64,000 nt of DNA from positions 12,198,377 through 12,262,376 of the forward strand of contig CP016211.1 of assembly GCA_001931535.1 (NCBI GenBank). Reading direction: 5' to 3'. Position 1 is the stretch's first letter. Each line of letters begins with the position of its first letter. Below the pieces are notes generated by a model. It was not told the DNA's origin and made no database searches. It saw only the letters and a program-made list of their open reading frames with translations. The position numbers were made by a program, and so were the translations under genes. Below are positions 1 to 8,378 of this stretch, piece by piece. The DNA is from Minicystis rosea. Its GTDB lineage: Bacteria > Myxococcota_A > Polyangia > Polyangiales > Polyangiaceae.

Positions 1-794
1 GTTTCGTTGCCGTTCTTGACGCCGTCCCCGCATTGGGTGGCGCAGGTGTTGGTCGTCAGGTTGCAACTCCCCGACGAGCCGGCGCAATCGGCGTTGGAGG
101 CGCACTCGACGCACTGGCCTTGGCCGGAGCAGACCTTGCCGCCGCCTTCGTTGCACGGCGTGCCCGCGGCGGTGGCCGGATAAGGACCATCGGGGCCGCA
201 GATGTCGTTCACGCATTGCAGGCCTTTGGGCGTGGGCGCGTCGGTGATGTCGGGCCCCGCTTCCGGCACGCCGGCCGCCGAGCAGAAGACACCCATGCAA
301 TCGCCCGCCTTCTGATCGGCGAGCTTCTTGCCGGCCTGCACCATGTCCACGCAGGTGTGCGTCCCGTCGCACGTTGGGGTGTTGCATCCGTTGGGATCGC
401 CCGTGCCGCAATCGGCGTTCTGCGCGCAAGGTGGGCAGTTGCCGTCACCATCGCAGGTCAGCGTGCTCCCCGGGCTGCACGCGGTGCCCGCGGCGACAGG
501 CTTGTGGAGCTCTTGGCCGGCGCTGCAGAGATCCTGCGTGCACGGGCGACCATCGTTGGGGCCGGGGCCGTCGAGATCGACGTGCGCGCAGGCGCCGGCT
601 TTGCACGTGTCGGTGGTGCACGCGTTGTGATCGTCGCAATCGGCCGCGGTCTGACAGCCCTGCGTGCCCGCGTCTCCCGTGCACGTGAGGAGATGCTCGC
701 AGTCGTCGTACGAAATGACGCACCCCGGAGCGAAGAGCGCGGCGCCCGCGAGCGAGAGCGTCGCGGCGATCACCAGAGAAGAAAGACGCTTCAT
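1..794 (-). CDS. Cys-rich lipoprotein, C-terminus beyond the window
   Basis: The protein starts at the ATG at 794 and runs off the left edge with no stop, so only about 264 residues are visible. It begins MKRLSSLVIAATLSLAG and a hydrophobic stretch ends at a possible lipobox Cys (APGC). The rest is a series of Cys pairs such as DNACTTDTC, CPPCAQNADC and CVECASNADC. The visible part ends in CGDGVKNGNE, which resembles the opening of the myxobacterial DUF4215-type Cys-rich repeat. A surface lipoprotein is likely; no enzymatic motif is visible. It lies 17 bp after the PEGA gene and probably shares its transcript. Confidence 0.75.
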   Translation of the reverse strand, partial: MKRLSSLVIAATLSLAGAALFAPGCVISYDDCEHLLTCTGDAGTQGCQTAADCDDHNACTTDTCKAGACAHVDLDGPGPNDGRPCTQDLCSAGQELHKPVAAGTACSPGSTLTCDGDGNCPPCAQNADCGTGDPNGCNTPTCDGTHTCVDMVQAGKKLADQKAGDCMGVFCSAAGVPEAGPDITDAPTPKGLQCVNDICGPDGPYPATAAGTPCNEGGGKVCSGQGQCVECASNADCAGSSGSCNLTTNTCATQCGDGVKNGNE

Positions 795-811
795 CGTGCT
801 GAACCGAGCGG

Positions 812-1819
812 TCAAAAGGTGCCAGAGACGAGGACGCCGGAGGTGCCGGCGCCGACGGTCGGGACGACGCGGACCGAGAGGCCCGTCGCCGGCTGCGCCT
901 TGGGTGCGGGCCAGAGGACGTAGACGAGCGTGCCCGCCGTCGCGAGGCCCGCGCCGACGAAGCTCCACAGCCCGAGGTTCTGGAAGGTCTGCGCGGAGCC
1001 CCAGGCGCTCTCGAGAGCGGCGCAGGCCGCGGGCGGGCTCGCGCCGGCGCACGCCGAGCTCCCACCGCCCAACGAGGTCTGCAGATCGCCCGCCGTCCCG
1101 CGCTTGCCGGCGGCGATCACCATGCCCGCGACGCCGAGGCCGATGCCCACGGCCGCGACGCTGCCCATCACGATCGCGGGCGCGGCGCTGCGGTGCGCGG
1201 CCGGTGGCGAAGGTGGCGGCGCGGCGCTCGCACGCTCGTCCTCGAGCGCCGGGATCACCACGTCGAGGCTCGTGCCCGGCGCGATTGCGGCCGTGCGCGT
1301 CTCCCACGGCTTCCTGCCCGGCGCGGTGGCGCGGAGGGTGTGCTCACCGGGATCCACGTGCGTGGAGGCGCCCCAGCTCGCGCGCGTCACGGGCTCGCCG
1401 TCGCGTGTGACGGTGAGGCCCGGCGTGTCGGCGATCGCCGAGGACACGACGACGGTCATGCGCCCGAGCTTCGGCTCGAGGGCCTCGACGCGCTTCTTCG
1501 CATAGGTCTCGCGCTGGCGGTTGTTCTTGGCCTTGGCCTCGGTGGCGACGGCGCGATACAGGTCCCACGCCCTCGCGAGGCGGCCGAGGCCCTCGTAGCA
1601 CTCGGCGAGGCGGAAGGCGGTGCCCATCCCGGGATCGAGGCGCTGCGACTCTTCGAGCTTGGGACAAGCTTCGGCGAGCTTGTGGCGCTTCATCAGCTCC
1701 ATGCCCTCGTCGAAGGCGGCCTGCGCCGCTTTCTCCTGCGAGACTTGAGCATGAGCGCGGGGCGCGACACCGAGCGCGAGGACGAGACCCGCGATGGCGG
1801 GCAGACGAACGAGCTTCAC
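812..1819 (-). CDS. Secreted TPR/PEGA-domain protein
   Basis: 335 residues. The GTG start at 1819 overlaps the TGA of the upstream kinase gene (GTGA), so translation is probably coupled. The start VKLVRLPAIAGLVLALG is a signal peptide ending near AHAQ. Residues of about 25-120 are TPR-like (AFDEGMELMKRHKLAEACP, then an alanine-rich helical pair). A PEGA-like beta domain follows, with GLTVTRDGEP and VDPGEHTLRATAPGRKPWE. One or two hydrophobic helices lie further on (IVMGSVAAVGIGLGVAGMV and FVGAGLATAGTLVYVLW). Proteins of this type often sit beside Ser/Thr kinases in myxobacteria. The role is unknown; an envelope-anchored partner or substrate of the kinase is inference. Confidence 0.85.
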   Translation of the reverse strand: MKLVRLPAIAGLVLALGVAPRAHAQVSQEKAAQAAFDEGMELMKRHKLAEACPKLEESQRLDPGMGTAFRLAECYEGLGRLARAWDLYRAVATEAKAKNNRQRETYAKKRVEALEPKLGRMTVVVSSAIADTPGLTVTRDGEPVTRASWGASTHVDPGEHTLRATAPGRKPWETRTAAIAPGTSLDVVIPALEDERASAAPPPSPPAAHRSAAPAIVMGSVAAVGIGLGVAGMVIAAGKRGTAGDLQTSLGGGSSACAGASPPAACAALESAWGSAQTFQNLGLWSFVGAGLATAGTLVYVLWPAPKAQPATGLSVRVVPTVGAGTSGVLVSGTF

Positions 1820-3216
1820 TTCCGGCTTCTCCCGAACGGATCCGATTCCCCCGCGCCTGCCGGAGGCGCAGGCGACGGGCGGCGTGCCTTCGCCGGCGCT
1901 GCCGTGGCGGTCGCCGATGCCGTTGCCGGCGGCGCTGCCGTCGCCGTCGCTGCGACGGAGGCAGGCACGACGATGGGCGCGGTCGCCGACGCGCTGGCCA
2001 CGATCGGCGGCGGTGCGGCTGCCGTCGTGCTGTTGGCCGCGGCAGCGCTGGCGGGCGGCACGTCCGCCGTCGATGCACACCGTCGCGCGCCGAGGAGCGC
2101 CCCGCCGACGAGCACGATGCCGCCGGCGATCGCGAGCCGCCGGCCCCACCGGCTCGGCGTCGCGCGCCATGACGTGTTCCCCCACGATGCGCCCGTGCGA
2201 TCGGCCGAGGGATCCGTCGCTCCGCCCAGCGCGACGGATTGCGCTTCGGCCCCGATTTCCCGCGGAAGCAGGAGGTGCGACGGCGAGCTCGCGCCGCTGA
2301 TGGACGCGAGCGAAGACATCCCGACCCCCGTCACGCGCAGCGCCCCCGTGTCGTCGGTCGTCACGAGCGGCCGGAGCGCGGCGGCCAGATCCATCGCGCT
2401 CTGGAAGCGCTGATCGCGCTCGCGCCGCAGACACCGCAGCACGATCTCGTCGAACGCCGCGGGCACCTCCGCGCGGAGCTGCGAGGGCGGCTCCGGCGCG
2501 ACGGTGAGGACCGACGAGATGATGGCCGTGAGGCTGTCGCCGCGGAACGGCGTGCGCCCGGTGGCGAGGATGTAGAGCACGACGCCGAGCGACCACAGAT
2601 CGGAGCGCGCGTCCGCCGCCCGGATCGATTGGAGCTGCTCGGGCGACATGAACAGCGGGGAGCCGAGCACCTCGTGCGTCTTCGTGAGCTCGAGATCGGA
2701 CTCGCCGGCGGTGACCTTCGAGATCCCGAAGTCGAGCACCTTCACGCACGGCGTCCCGTCGTGGCGTTGGGTGACGAAGAGGTTCGCCGGCTTGAGATCG
2801 CGGTGGATGATGCCGAGCGCATGCGCTTCGGCGAGCGCCTCGCAGACCTGCATCCCGTACAGCGCGAGGAGCGGGACGGGCAGCGGGCCCTTGCGCCGCA
2901 GGATGGCGCGTAGATCGGCGCCCTCCAGGTACTCCATGACCATGTACGGCGCGCCGTTCTCCAAGCGGCCGATGTCGTGGACCTTGGCGATGTGCTCGGT
3001 GCGCAGGCGTGCCGCCGCGCGGGCTTCGCGGAGGAAGCGCTCCACCGCGGTCGCGTTGTCGACCACGCTGGGCAGCATGAATTTCAGCGCCCGGATCTCG
3101 TGCAGCTCGACGTGCGTCGCGGCGACGACCACGCCCATCCCGCCGACGCCGAGCACGCGCTCGACCCGGTATTTACCGGCGAGCACGTCTCCTGGCTTGA
3201 CGGGGGCCTCATCCAT
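1816..3216 (-). CDS. Membrane Ser/Thr protein kinase (Hanks/PknB type)
   Basis: 466 residues. All main kinase motifs are present: glycine loop GVGGMGVV at 23-30, catalytic Lys45 in ALKFML, HRDLKPANLF with Asp140, DFG at 162-164 and SPEQ in the activation segment. The kinase domain fills about 1-275. After a linker comes one membrane segment near residues 345-370 (LAIAGGIVLVGGALLGA). The C-terminal tail is rich in Ala, Thr, Pro and Ser and looks extracytoplasmic. The gene leads an operon with the PEGA protein (4-bp overlap) and the Cys-rich lipoprotein. A 7-bp hairpin (3236-3254) sits about 20 nt upstream of the start. Confidence 0.95.
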   Translation of the reverse strand: MDEAPVKPGDVLAGKYRVERVLGVGGMGVVVAATHVELHEIRALKFMLPSVVDNATAVERFLREARAAARLRTEHIAKVHDIGRLENGAPYMVMEYLEGADLRAILRRKGPLPVPLLALYGMQVCEALAEAHALGIIHRDLKPANLFVTQRHDGTPCVKVLDFGISKVTAGESDLELTKTHEVLGSPLFMSPEQLQSIRAADARSDLWSLGVVLYILATGRTPFRGDSLTAIISSVLTVAPEPPSQLRAEVPAAFDEIVLRCLRRERDQRFQSAMDLAAALRPLVTTDDTGALRVTGVGMSSLASISGASSPSHLLLPREIGAEAQSVALGGATDPSADRTGASWGNTSWRATPSRWGRRLAIAGGIVLVGGALLGARRCASTADVPPASAAAANSTTAAAPPPIVASASATAPIVVPASVAATATAAPPATASATATAAPAKARRPSPAPPAGAGESDPFGRSRK

Positions 3217-3235
3217 TGCGGTCTCGGAGCACGGC

Positions 3236-3254
3236 GCACCGGTACACCCGGTGC
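3236..3254 (-). other. Hairpin in the kinase gene leader
   Basis: The arms GCACCGG and CCGGTGC pair over 7 bp with a 5-nt loop, just upstream of the kinase start at 3216. The rest of 3217-3465 shows no gene or clear promoter. The hairpin may affect translation or may be chance in GC-rich DNA. Confidence 0.3.
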
Positions 3255-3465
3255 GGGGCCTCCCACCTGCGTCGCAGGGTACAGAAAAACGATTTCAGGG
3301 CCAACGACACACGGCCGCGCGCAGCCGAATGCCCGGCGCGCACGCCACCGGCGCGACATGCGACGCACGCCATCACCTGCGAGCCCACGAAGGTCTCGCG
3401 TGCGCCGCGTCCGTCCAACGGCAGCTCGTGATGGTGGTGGTCACCGTCGCGACCGGGATGGGTAG

Positions 3466-5343
3466 CTACCGCGCTGCAGCACGGCTCGCGCCCAACGCAC
3501 GCAGCGCGCGGCACGCCGTCGCGTCGGTGCACGGGCCCACGCGTCCGCCGTGGTTGGGCCACGGGACGTCGCGCACCCGACCGGGATCGCGCACGTCGGG
3601 CCCACGCCAAGGCCCGAGCGCGCGGGTGAGCGCAGCCTCGCGCTCCGTGGTCGCGGGAAGGGAAAGCTGCACGTTGGGCACGATCCCGGTCTTCTGCACC
3701 GGTGACCCATCCGGCAGCGAGAACAACAGCGTCGTCAGCCGGAGCACGCCCGTGTGCGCGTCGTCGTCGAGGTACTCCTGCGCGCAGCCCTTGCCATACG
3801 TGCGATCGCCGATCACCACCGCGCGGTGATAGGCGAGCAGGCCGCCCGCGATCATCTCCGCCGCGCTCGCCGAGTCGCCGTCGACGAGCACCGCCAGCGG
3901 CCCCGTGTAGCGCTTGTCGGCCGGCACGTCGGGCGCGCGCTCGACCTCGAGCCCGCCGTCGCGACGCCGCATCGGAAACAGCGTGGCCCCCGGAAGGAAG
4001 ATCCCGATCGCCGCCATTGCGCCGTCGGTCGAGCCGCCGCCGTTGGCCCGCAGATCGAGCACGACGCCGCGGAGATCACGGCCTCGGCGCGCGCGATCGA
4101 GGGCCGCGCCGAGCCGCGTGCCCAAATCGTCGGGCACGTCGGAGATGGCCACCAGCGCCGCGCGCCCCTCGCCGTAGCGAACGAAGTGGACCGGCAGCTC
4201 CGCCGCCGGTGCCGCCGGCGCCTCCCCGTCGGAGCGCGGCGCCGACACCGCGAGCTCGAGCGGCGCGGCCTCGTTTCGCCGCAGCACCGTGATGTGCGTG
4301 GACGAGCCCGCATCGGAGAGCACGGAGAGCTGCTCCACCTGCTCCACGCTCATGCCGGCCAGCGCGATGTCCCCGATCTTGAGCACCACGTCGCCGTCGG
4401 CGAGCGGCGCCATCGCCCCGTGCTCGATGCGCACCCCGAGGGCGGTGCGCACGCGCTCGGTCCACAAACGCGCCGGCGGATCGGCCTCGAGCCCGAGATC
4501 GTAGATGGAGATCTCCTCGTCGAGCGGCGCCCACGCGCCGTGCGCATCGAGCTGCGGCACGTACGCGCGGAGCGCTGCCGCCGTCACCACCTTGGCCCAG
4601 GCGTCGGCGTCGAACTTCGGGGCGGCACGTGCCCGCGCGGCGTCGGCGAAGGGCGCGATCGCCTCCCCGTAGGCCGCGTGCAGCTCGCCGATCTCGCGTC
4701 CCAGCTCACGCACCAGCTCGCGCGCGCTGCGCGACACGGCGCCGTCTTCGAACGGGGTCGCCGTGGCGAGCTTCCAAGCTTCGCGTCGATCCGGGACCGG
4801 GCGGCTCCGTGCTTCGCGCTCGGCTTGATCGAAGAGGGCGCGCAGCTCGTCGGACCACGCGACCAGCTCCTGCCCGAGGGAGCGCGCCGCCGTGCACGGG
4901 CCTGCGCCGACCGGCGCCTCCAGGTCGGCGAGCAAACGATCCCCGTTGCGTCTCAGGAGCTGACCGACCGGGGCGTCCGGCGCGACGGACCAGAGCCCGT
5001 GGGGGTCGAGCCAATCGTTGGTCGCTGCGGCAAACTTTGCGGCGTCGATCGGGGCCACGGGCGCGGCGAGCGACGTGCGCGCCTGATGCACCACGGTGCG
5101 CGCGTCGTCGCAGGACACGCTCGTGGGATCGCCTTTGGGCATCACCAAGCCGCGATCGAGCGAGCTCTGATCGCAGGCCGTGCCGTCCGTTTCGTCGTCG
5201 TCGGCATGCCGGACCCGATCGGCCCAAGCCGCGAGGCCGCGGCGAGCCAGGGGAGGGGCCTCCTCCGGCGGCCGCCGGACGAGCGCCAGGGCGGCCAAGG
5301 TCGTCAAGAGGCCGGCTGCCAGGGCGGCAGAGCGCGTTCGCAC
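3466..5343 (-). CDS. Secreted S41-family (C-terminal processing) peptidase
   Basis: 625 residues from a GTG at 5343. An N-terminal hydrophobic segment (about 5-22) looks like a signal peptide or anchor. A helical region of about 40-280 is followed by a PDZ-like domain near 280-365 (DGDVVLKIGDIALAGMSVEQ). The S41 catalytic domain runs from about 385 to 590. The Ser-Lys dyad is visible as Ser493 in DGDSASAAEM and Lys518 in TYGKGCAQ, 25 residues apart as in Prc. The substrate is not known from sequence; the family trims envelope protein C-termini. The gene is monocistronic, divergent from the sigma factor gene, and no Shine-Dalgarno is obvious. Confidence 0.9.
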   Translation of the reverse strand: MRTRSAALAAGLLTTLAALALVRRPPEEAPPLARRGLAAWADRVRHADDDETDGTACDQSSLDRGLVMPKGDPTSVSCDDARTVVHQARTSLAAPVAPIDAAKFAAATNDWLDPHGLWSVAPDAPVGQLLRRNGDRLLADLEAPVGAGPCTAARSLGQELVAWSDELRALFDQAEREARSRPVPDRREAWKLATATPFEDGAVSRSARELVRELGREIGELHAAYGEAIAPFADAARARAAPKFDADAWAKVVTAAALRAYVPQLDAHGAWAPLDEEISIYDLGLEADPPARLWTERVRTALGVRIEHGAMAPLADGDVVLKIGDIALAGMSVEQVEQLSVLSDAGSSTHITVLRRNEAAPLELAVSAPRSDGEAPAAPAAELPVHFVRYGEGRAALVAISDVPDDLGTRLGAALDRARRGRDLRGVVLDLRANGGGSTDGAMAAIGIFLPGATLFPMRRRDGGLEVERAPDVPADKRYTGPLAVLVDGDSASAAEMIAGGLLAYHRAVVIGDRTYGKGCAQEYLDDDAHTGVLRLTTLLFSLPDGSPVQKTGIVPNVQLSLPATTEREAALTRALGPWRGPDVRDPGRVRDVPWPNHGGRVGPCTDATACRALRALGASRAAAR

Positions 5344-5532
5344 GACAGAAGAAATATCACGGGACCCCCAGACCGGGCGAAAGCCTGCCGAATCGAGACC
5401 CGGAAACCCGAGAATCCCCGGTATGTCGAGGTGGGACGGCGGCGTGGCTTCCGACCTTGGTGCGCCCGCGCTGGTGAAACACGCAACCCTTGCGCTTCCG
5501 CAGCGTCACTTTACCAAGGTTGCGCGATCGCT

Positions 5533-5563
5533 CTTGCCAACCTCTCGAAACGCCCCGGATTTA
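5533..5563 (+). promoter_or_regulatory. Possible heat-shock-type promoter of the sigma factor gene
   Basis: CTTGCC at 5533-5538 is followed after 14 bp by CCCCGGATTTA at 5553-5563. This resembles the RpoH promoter pattern (CTTGAA, about 14 bp, CCCCATNTA) but with two extra bases in the -10 box. If real, the sigma factor would drive its own transcription. The remainder of the 317-bp divergent region 5344-5660 holds nothing else that I can recognise. Confidence 0.3.
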
Positions 5564-5660
5564 CGTACGGCATTACCCCTGCATTGCGCATCCCCGCCGC
5601 AGTCTGGCGGCCCGCACGCACATCGCGGTGGGACCAGGCCAGGCGTGGAGGGAAAGAGCG

Positions 5661-6488
5661 ATGAGCACGACGTGGGAACGAGCTGCGTTCTCGGCGTATC
5701 GCACGAAGCTCGCCAACCGGGCCACCCTGACGCCCGAGGTCGAACGGGACCTCGCCGTCCGCTGGAAAGCGGGCGACCAGCTTGCGGGTCACAAACTCAT
5801 CGAGGCGTGCCTCCCGTTCGTGATGACCATCGCGCTGGAGTATCGGCGCTGGGGCCTCCCGCTCGAGGACGTCGTGCAGGAGGGCAACATCGGCCTGCTC
5901 AAGGCGGCCGAGCGCTTCGATCCCGATCGCGGCTGCCGCCTGGCGACCTACGCCGCCTACTGGATTCGCGCGGAAATCCGCGAGTACGTGGCCCGCGGCT
6001 ACCGCATCGTGCGGCTCGGCTCGTCGAAGAGCGAGCGCCGCGCCCTGCGCATCTACCGGAAGACGCACGAGCGCGATCCCGAAGCCCTCGCGGAGATGAG
6101 CGGCCTGTCGGCTCAGCGGGCCACCGAGCTGCTCCCTCTCCTGATGGCGCGTGACGTGAGCCTCGAGCGCTCGCCCACCGATGACGGCCGCGCCCCCATG
6201 GATCGCCTCGCCGACGACGCCCGCTCGCCCGAGGAAGAAGCCTGCCTCTCCGACGAGCGCCACCAACTCCAGGAGGCCTTGAAGCAGGTGGTGAGCGAGC
6301 TATCGCCGCGCGAGCGCAGCATCGTTGCGCAACGTTGGCTCACCGACGATCCGCAGACCCTGGAAGAGCTCGGCGCCGAGTTCGGCGTCAGCAAAGAGCG
6401 CGTCCGCCAGCTCGAAGAGCGCGCCAAGAAGCGGATGCGCGAGCGCCTCGAGCAAATCGTGGGAGAGCCCATCGCCCTCACGGCGTGA
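5661..6488 (+). CDS. RpoH/sigma-32-like RNA polymerase sigma factor
   Basis: 275 residues. The ATG at 5661 has a GGAGGG-type ribosome site just upstream; longer upstream reading frame is not coding-like. Sigma region 2 is clear: LPLEDVVQEGNIGLLKAAERFDPDR and ATYAAYWIRAEIREYV are split across residues of about 65-120. Region 3 follows, then region 4 with the helix-turn-helix LEELGAEFGVSKERVRQLEE near the C-terminus. Region 1.1 is absent and the length is that of RpoH/SigB-C group proteins rather than RpoD. Myxobacteria have several paralogues of this class used in stress and development, so calling it the main heat-shock factor would be a guess. Confidence 0.92.
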   Translation: MSTTWERAAFSAYRTKLANRATLTPEVERDLAVRWKAGDQLAGHKLIEACLPFVMTIALEYRRWGLPLEDVVQEGNIGLLKAAERFDPDRGCRLATYAAYWIRAEIREYVARGYRIVRLGSSKSERRALRIYRKTHERDPEALAEMSGLSAQRATELLPLLMARDVSLERSPTDDGRAPMDRLADDARSPEEEACLSDERHQLQEALKQVVSELSPRERSIVAQRWLTDDPQTLEELGAEFGVSKERVRQLEERAKKRMRERLEQIVGEPIALTA

Positions 6489-6763
6489 GCCATCTCCCAT
6501 TCGTGATCCTCGGCCCACCATCGCCTTCGGCGGTGCGTGGGCCAAGTCGTTTCCATGGCCTGAGCTCACGGCGTCGACGGTGACGCGCACGCAGGCGCGA
6601 TCAACGGAGCGGAAATCCTCGCTTCGGGCGTCTGCGGCCGACGTTCGGTGGAACGCTGCGCGTGGTGACAGCGGTGATGTGCCGGGACGCGTGACGGTGA
6701 GATCGCTCGCCTGCGATCGAGCTTCCTCGGGATGAGGCGCGGCGTCGCAGGGACGTCGTGCGG

Positions 6764-7600
6764 CTACAGCTCGATGACGTGGCCTTCGCGGGCGGCGATG
6801 GTGTTGGGGAAGAGCTCGCGGGCGCGGCGCTCCTTCTCGCGGACCATCGCGTCGGTCTGGGCGGGATCGTGGTGGTGGAGGACGAGCTGCTTCACGCCGG
6901 CGGCCTTCGCCAGCTCGCAGCCGGCGACGAAGGTCGCGTGGCCCCAGCCCGTCTTCGGGCCGCCGCCCACTTCGCCGGCGTACTCCTCCGGCGTGTACAT
7001 GGCGTCGAAGATGAGCACGTCGGCGCCCGTCGCGAGGCGGCGGAGCTTCGGATCGACGATGGCGTAGTGCTCGGAGTCGGTGATGTAGACGACGGACTTG
7101 CCGGCGTGCTCGATCCGGTAGGCGTAGACGCCGTTGGGGTGGTTGCCGCGGGCGTTGGTGACGATGACGTCGTTGTTCGCGCCGATGCGGATGACCTCGC
7201 CTTCGTACAGATCGCGGAAGGTCATCGTCGCGCCCATCTCGGAGAGGTGGACGGGGAAGCTCGGGTAGTCCATCTGGCCGGCGAGCGTCTCTTCGAGCGT
7301 GCGCGAGACGTTGAGGCCGCCGTGCAGGTGGATCTTGTTGCCGCGCACGAAGGCAGGCGTGAAGAACGGGAAGCCCTGGATGTGATCCCAGTGGACGTGG
7401 CTGAAGAACATCCACGCCTCGAAGGGCATCTGCTTCAGCAAATCCTGCCCGAGCAGGCGGAGGCCCGTGCCGCCGTCGAGGATCACCAGCGTGTCGCCGG
7501 CGCGCACCTCGTAGCAGCTCGTGTTGCCGCCGAACTCCACGGTGCCCGGGCCGGGCGTGGGGATGCTGCCGCGTACTCCCCACATCTTGATCCGCATCAT
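6764..7600 (-). CDS. Metallo-beta-lactamase-fold hydrolase (PhnP-like group)
   Basis: 278 residues. I place the start at the ATG at 7600 (or 7597), because homologues begin at the MRIKMWGVRGSIPTPG-like segment and a GGCGAGGGCG stretch lies just upstream. Metal-binding motifs are visible: HVHWDHIQG, a later GNHPNG, TDSEHY, DAMY, and GHAT. Together they mark the cyclic-phosphodiesterase-like branch of the MBL fold that includes PhnP and RNase Z-like enzymes. The substrate cannot be stated. A good promoter lies at 7694-7723. The 275 bp between this gene and the sigma factor gene (6489-6763) contain nothing I recognise. Confidence 0.88.
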   Translation of the reverse strand: MMRIKMWGVRGSIPTPGPGTVEFGGNTSCYEVRAGDTLVILDGGTGLRLLGQDLLKQMPFEAWMFFSHVHWDHIQGFPFFTPAFVRGNKIHLHGGLNVSRTLEETLAGQMDYPSFPVHLSEMGATMTFRDLYEGEVIRIGANNDVIVTNARGNHPNGVYAYRIEHAGKSVVYITDSEHYAIVDPKLRRLATGADVLIFDAMYTPEEYAGEVGGGPKTGWGHATFVAGCELAKAAGVKQLVLHHHDPAQTDAMVREKERRARELFPNTIAAREGHVIEL

Positions 7601-7693
7601 CGCCCTCGCCTTCCCCGCCCTGCCGCGTGGCCCTGCCCGGGGTTCGGGGCGTAGCCCGGCGGTGCCGAGCGCAGCCACGAAGATTGACCGGGG

Positions 7694-7723
7694 GTATTAG
7701 ATTCCGCCAGCGAACCGCGTCAA
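7694..7723 (-). promoter_or_regulatory. Sigma-70-type promoter for the MBL-fold gene
   Basis: On the minus strand the -35 box TTGACG (7723-7718) and the -10 box TAATAC (7699-7694) are 18 bp apart. Transcription would begin near 7687, giving a leader of about 87 nt. Confidence 0.6.
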
Positions 7724-7847
7724 GTCTGCCCTCTTTCGCGGCCCTCTGGGAAGCATCTTTACAAACCTCCCGCGCGTTCGCCTGAATGGCTGCTCAGCGA
7801 TGGGGCGGTCTCCCGACGGCGCGCGGCTTTGCGCTATCGTCGGCGCG

Positions 7848-8378
7848 ATGCTCCGCGCCGATGCCATCGTGGTTTTGGGCTGCCGGATCGCCCCATCCGG
7901 GCGGCCCGGGCCTGCTGCGGCCCGCCGCGCTGCCATGGCGGCGAGCGCTTATCTCGGAGGGGTCGCGCCGCGCGTGATCGTGAGCGGCGGACGGCGTTGG
8001 GGATCACAGATCGAAGCGCGCGTGATGAGCGCCGTGCTGCAGGACGCGGGCGTGCCGGCGGGCGCGATCGTCGAGGAGCTGTGCTCGCTGTCGACGCTCG
8101 AGAACGCGGTGCTCTCGGCCGCGGTGCTGCGGCGGATGGATGCGCGCCGCGCGGCGGTGGTCACCTGCCCGTGGCACATGGCGCGGGCGCTCGAGAACTT
8201 CCGCGGCGCGGGCGTCGATGCCATCCCGATCCCGGCGGCGCGGGTCGAGGCGCCGCTCTCGCGCCGGCTGTATCTGCATGCGCACGAGGTGGTGTGCAGC
8301 TTCCTCGACGCGCGGGCGATGCGCCGCGCGGACCTGCTCTCGCGCGCGGCCGGGCGCGAGGAGATGGTCGCGTCGTGA
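7848..8378 (+). CDS. DUF218/YdcF-family protein
   Basis: 176 residues from the ATG at 7848. The family pattern is visible: ADAIVVLGCRIAP at the start, then VIVSGGRRWGSQIEARVM, ELCSLSTLENAVLSA and VVTCPWHMARALENFRGAGV. The family includes YdcF and ElyC/SanA, linked to nucleotide-like binding and cell-envelope metabolism, with no settled reaction. No membrane segment is visible, so this is a soluble form. Its TGA stop overlaps the GTG of the next gene (GTGA), so it is probably translated together with the HEAT-cyclophilin lipoprotein. Confidence 0.85.
   Translation: MLRADAIVVLGCRIAPSGRPGPAAARRAAMAASAYLGGVAPRVIVSGGRRWGSQIEARVMSAVLQDAGVPAGAIVEELCSLSTLENAVLSAAVLRRMDARRAAVVTCPWHMARALENFRGAGVDAIPIPAARVEAPLSRRLYLHAHEVVCSFLDARAMRRADLLSRAAGREEMVAS

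Noticed and set aside
5490..5660. Sigma factor starting 57 codons upstream of 5661
   Set aside because: The region lies in the promoter area and the ATG at 5661 has the ribosome site and the expected family start.
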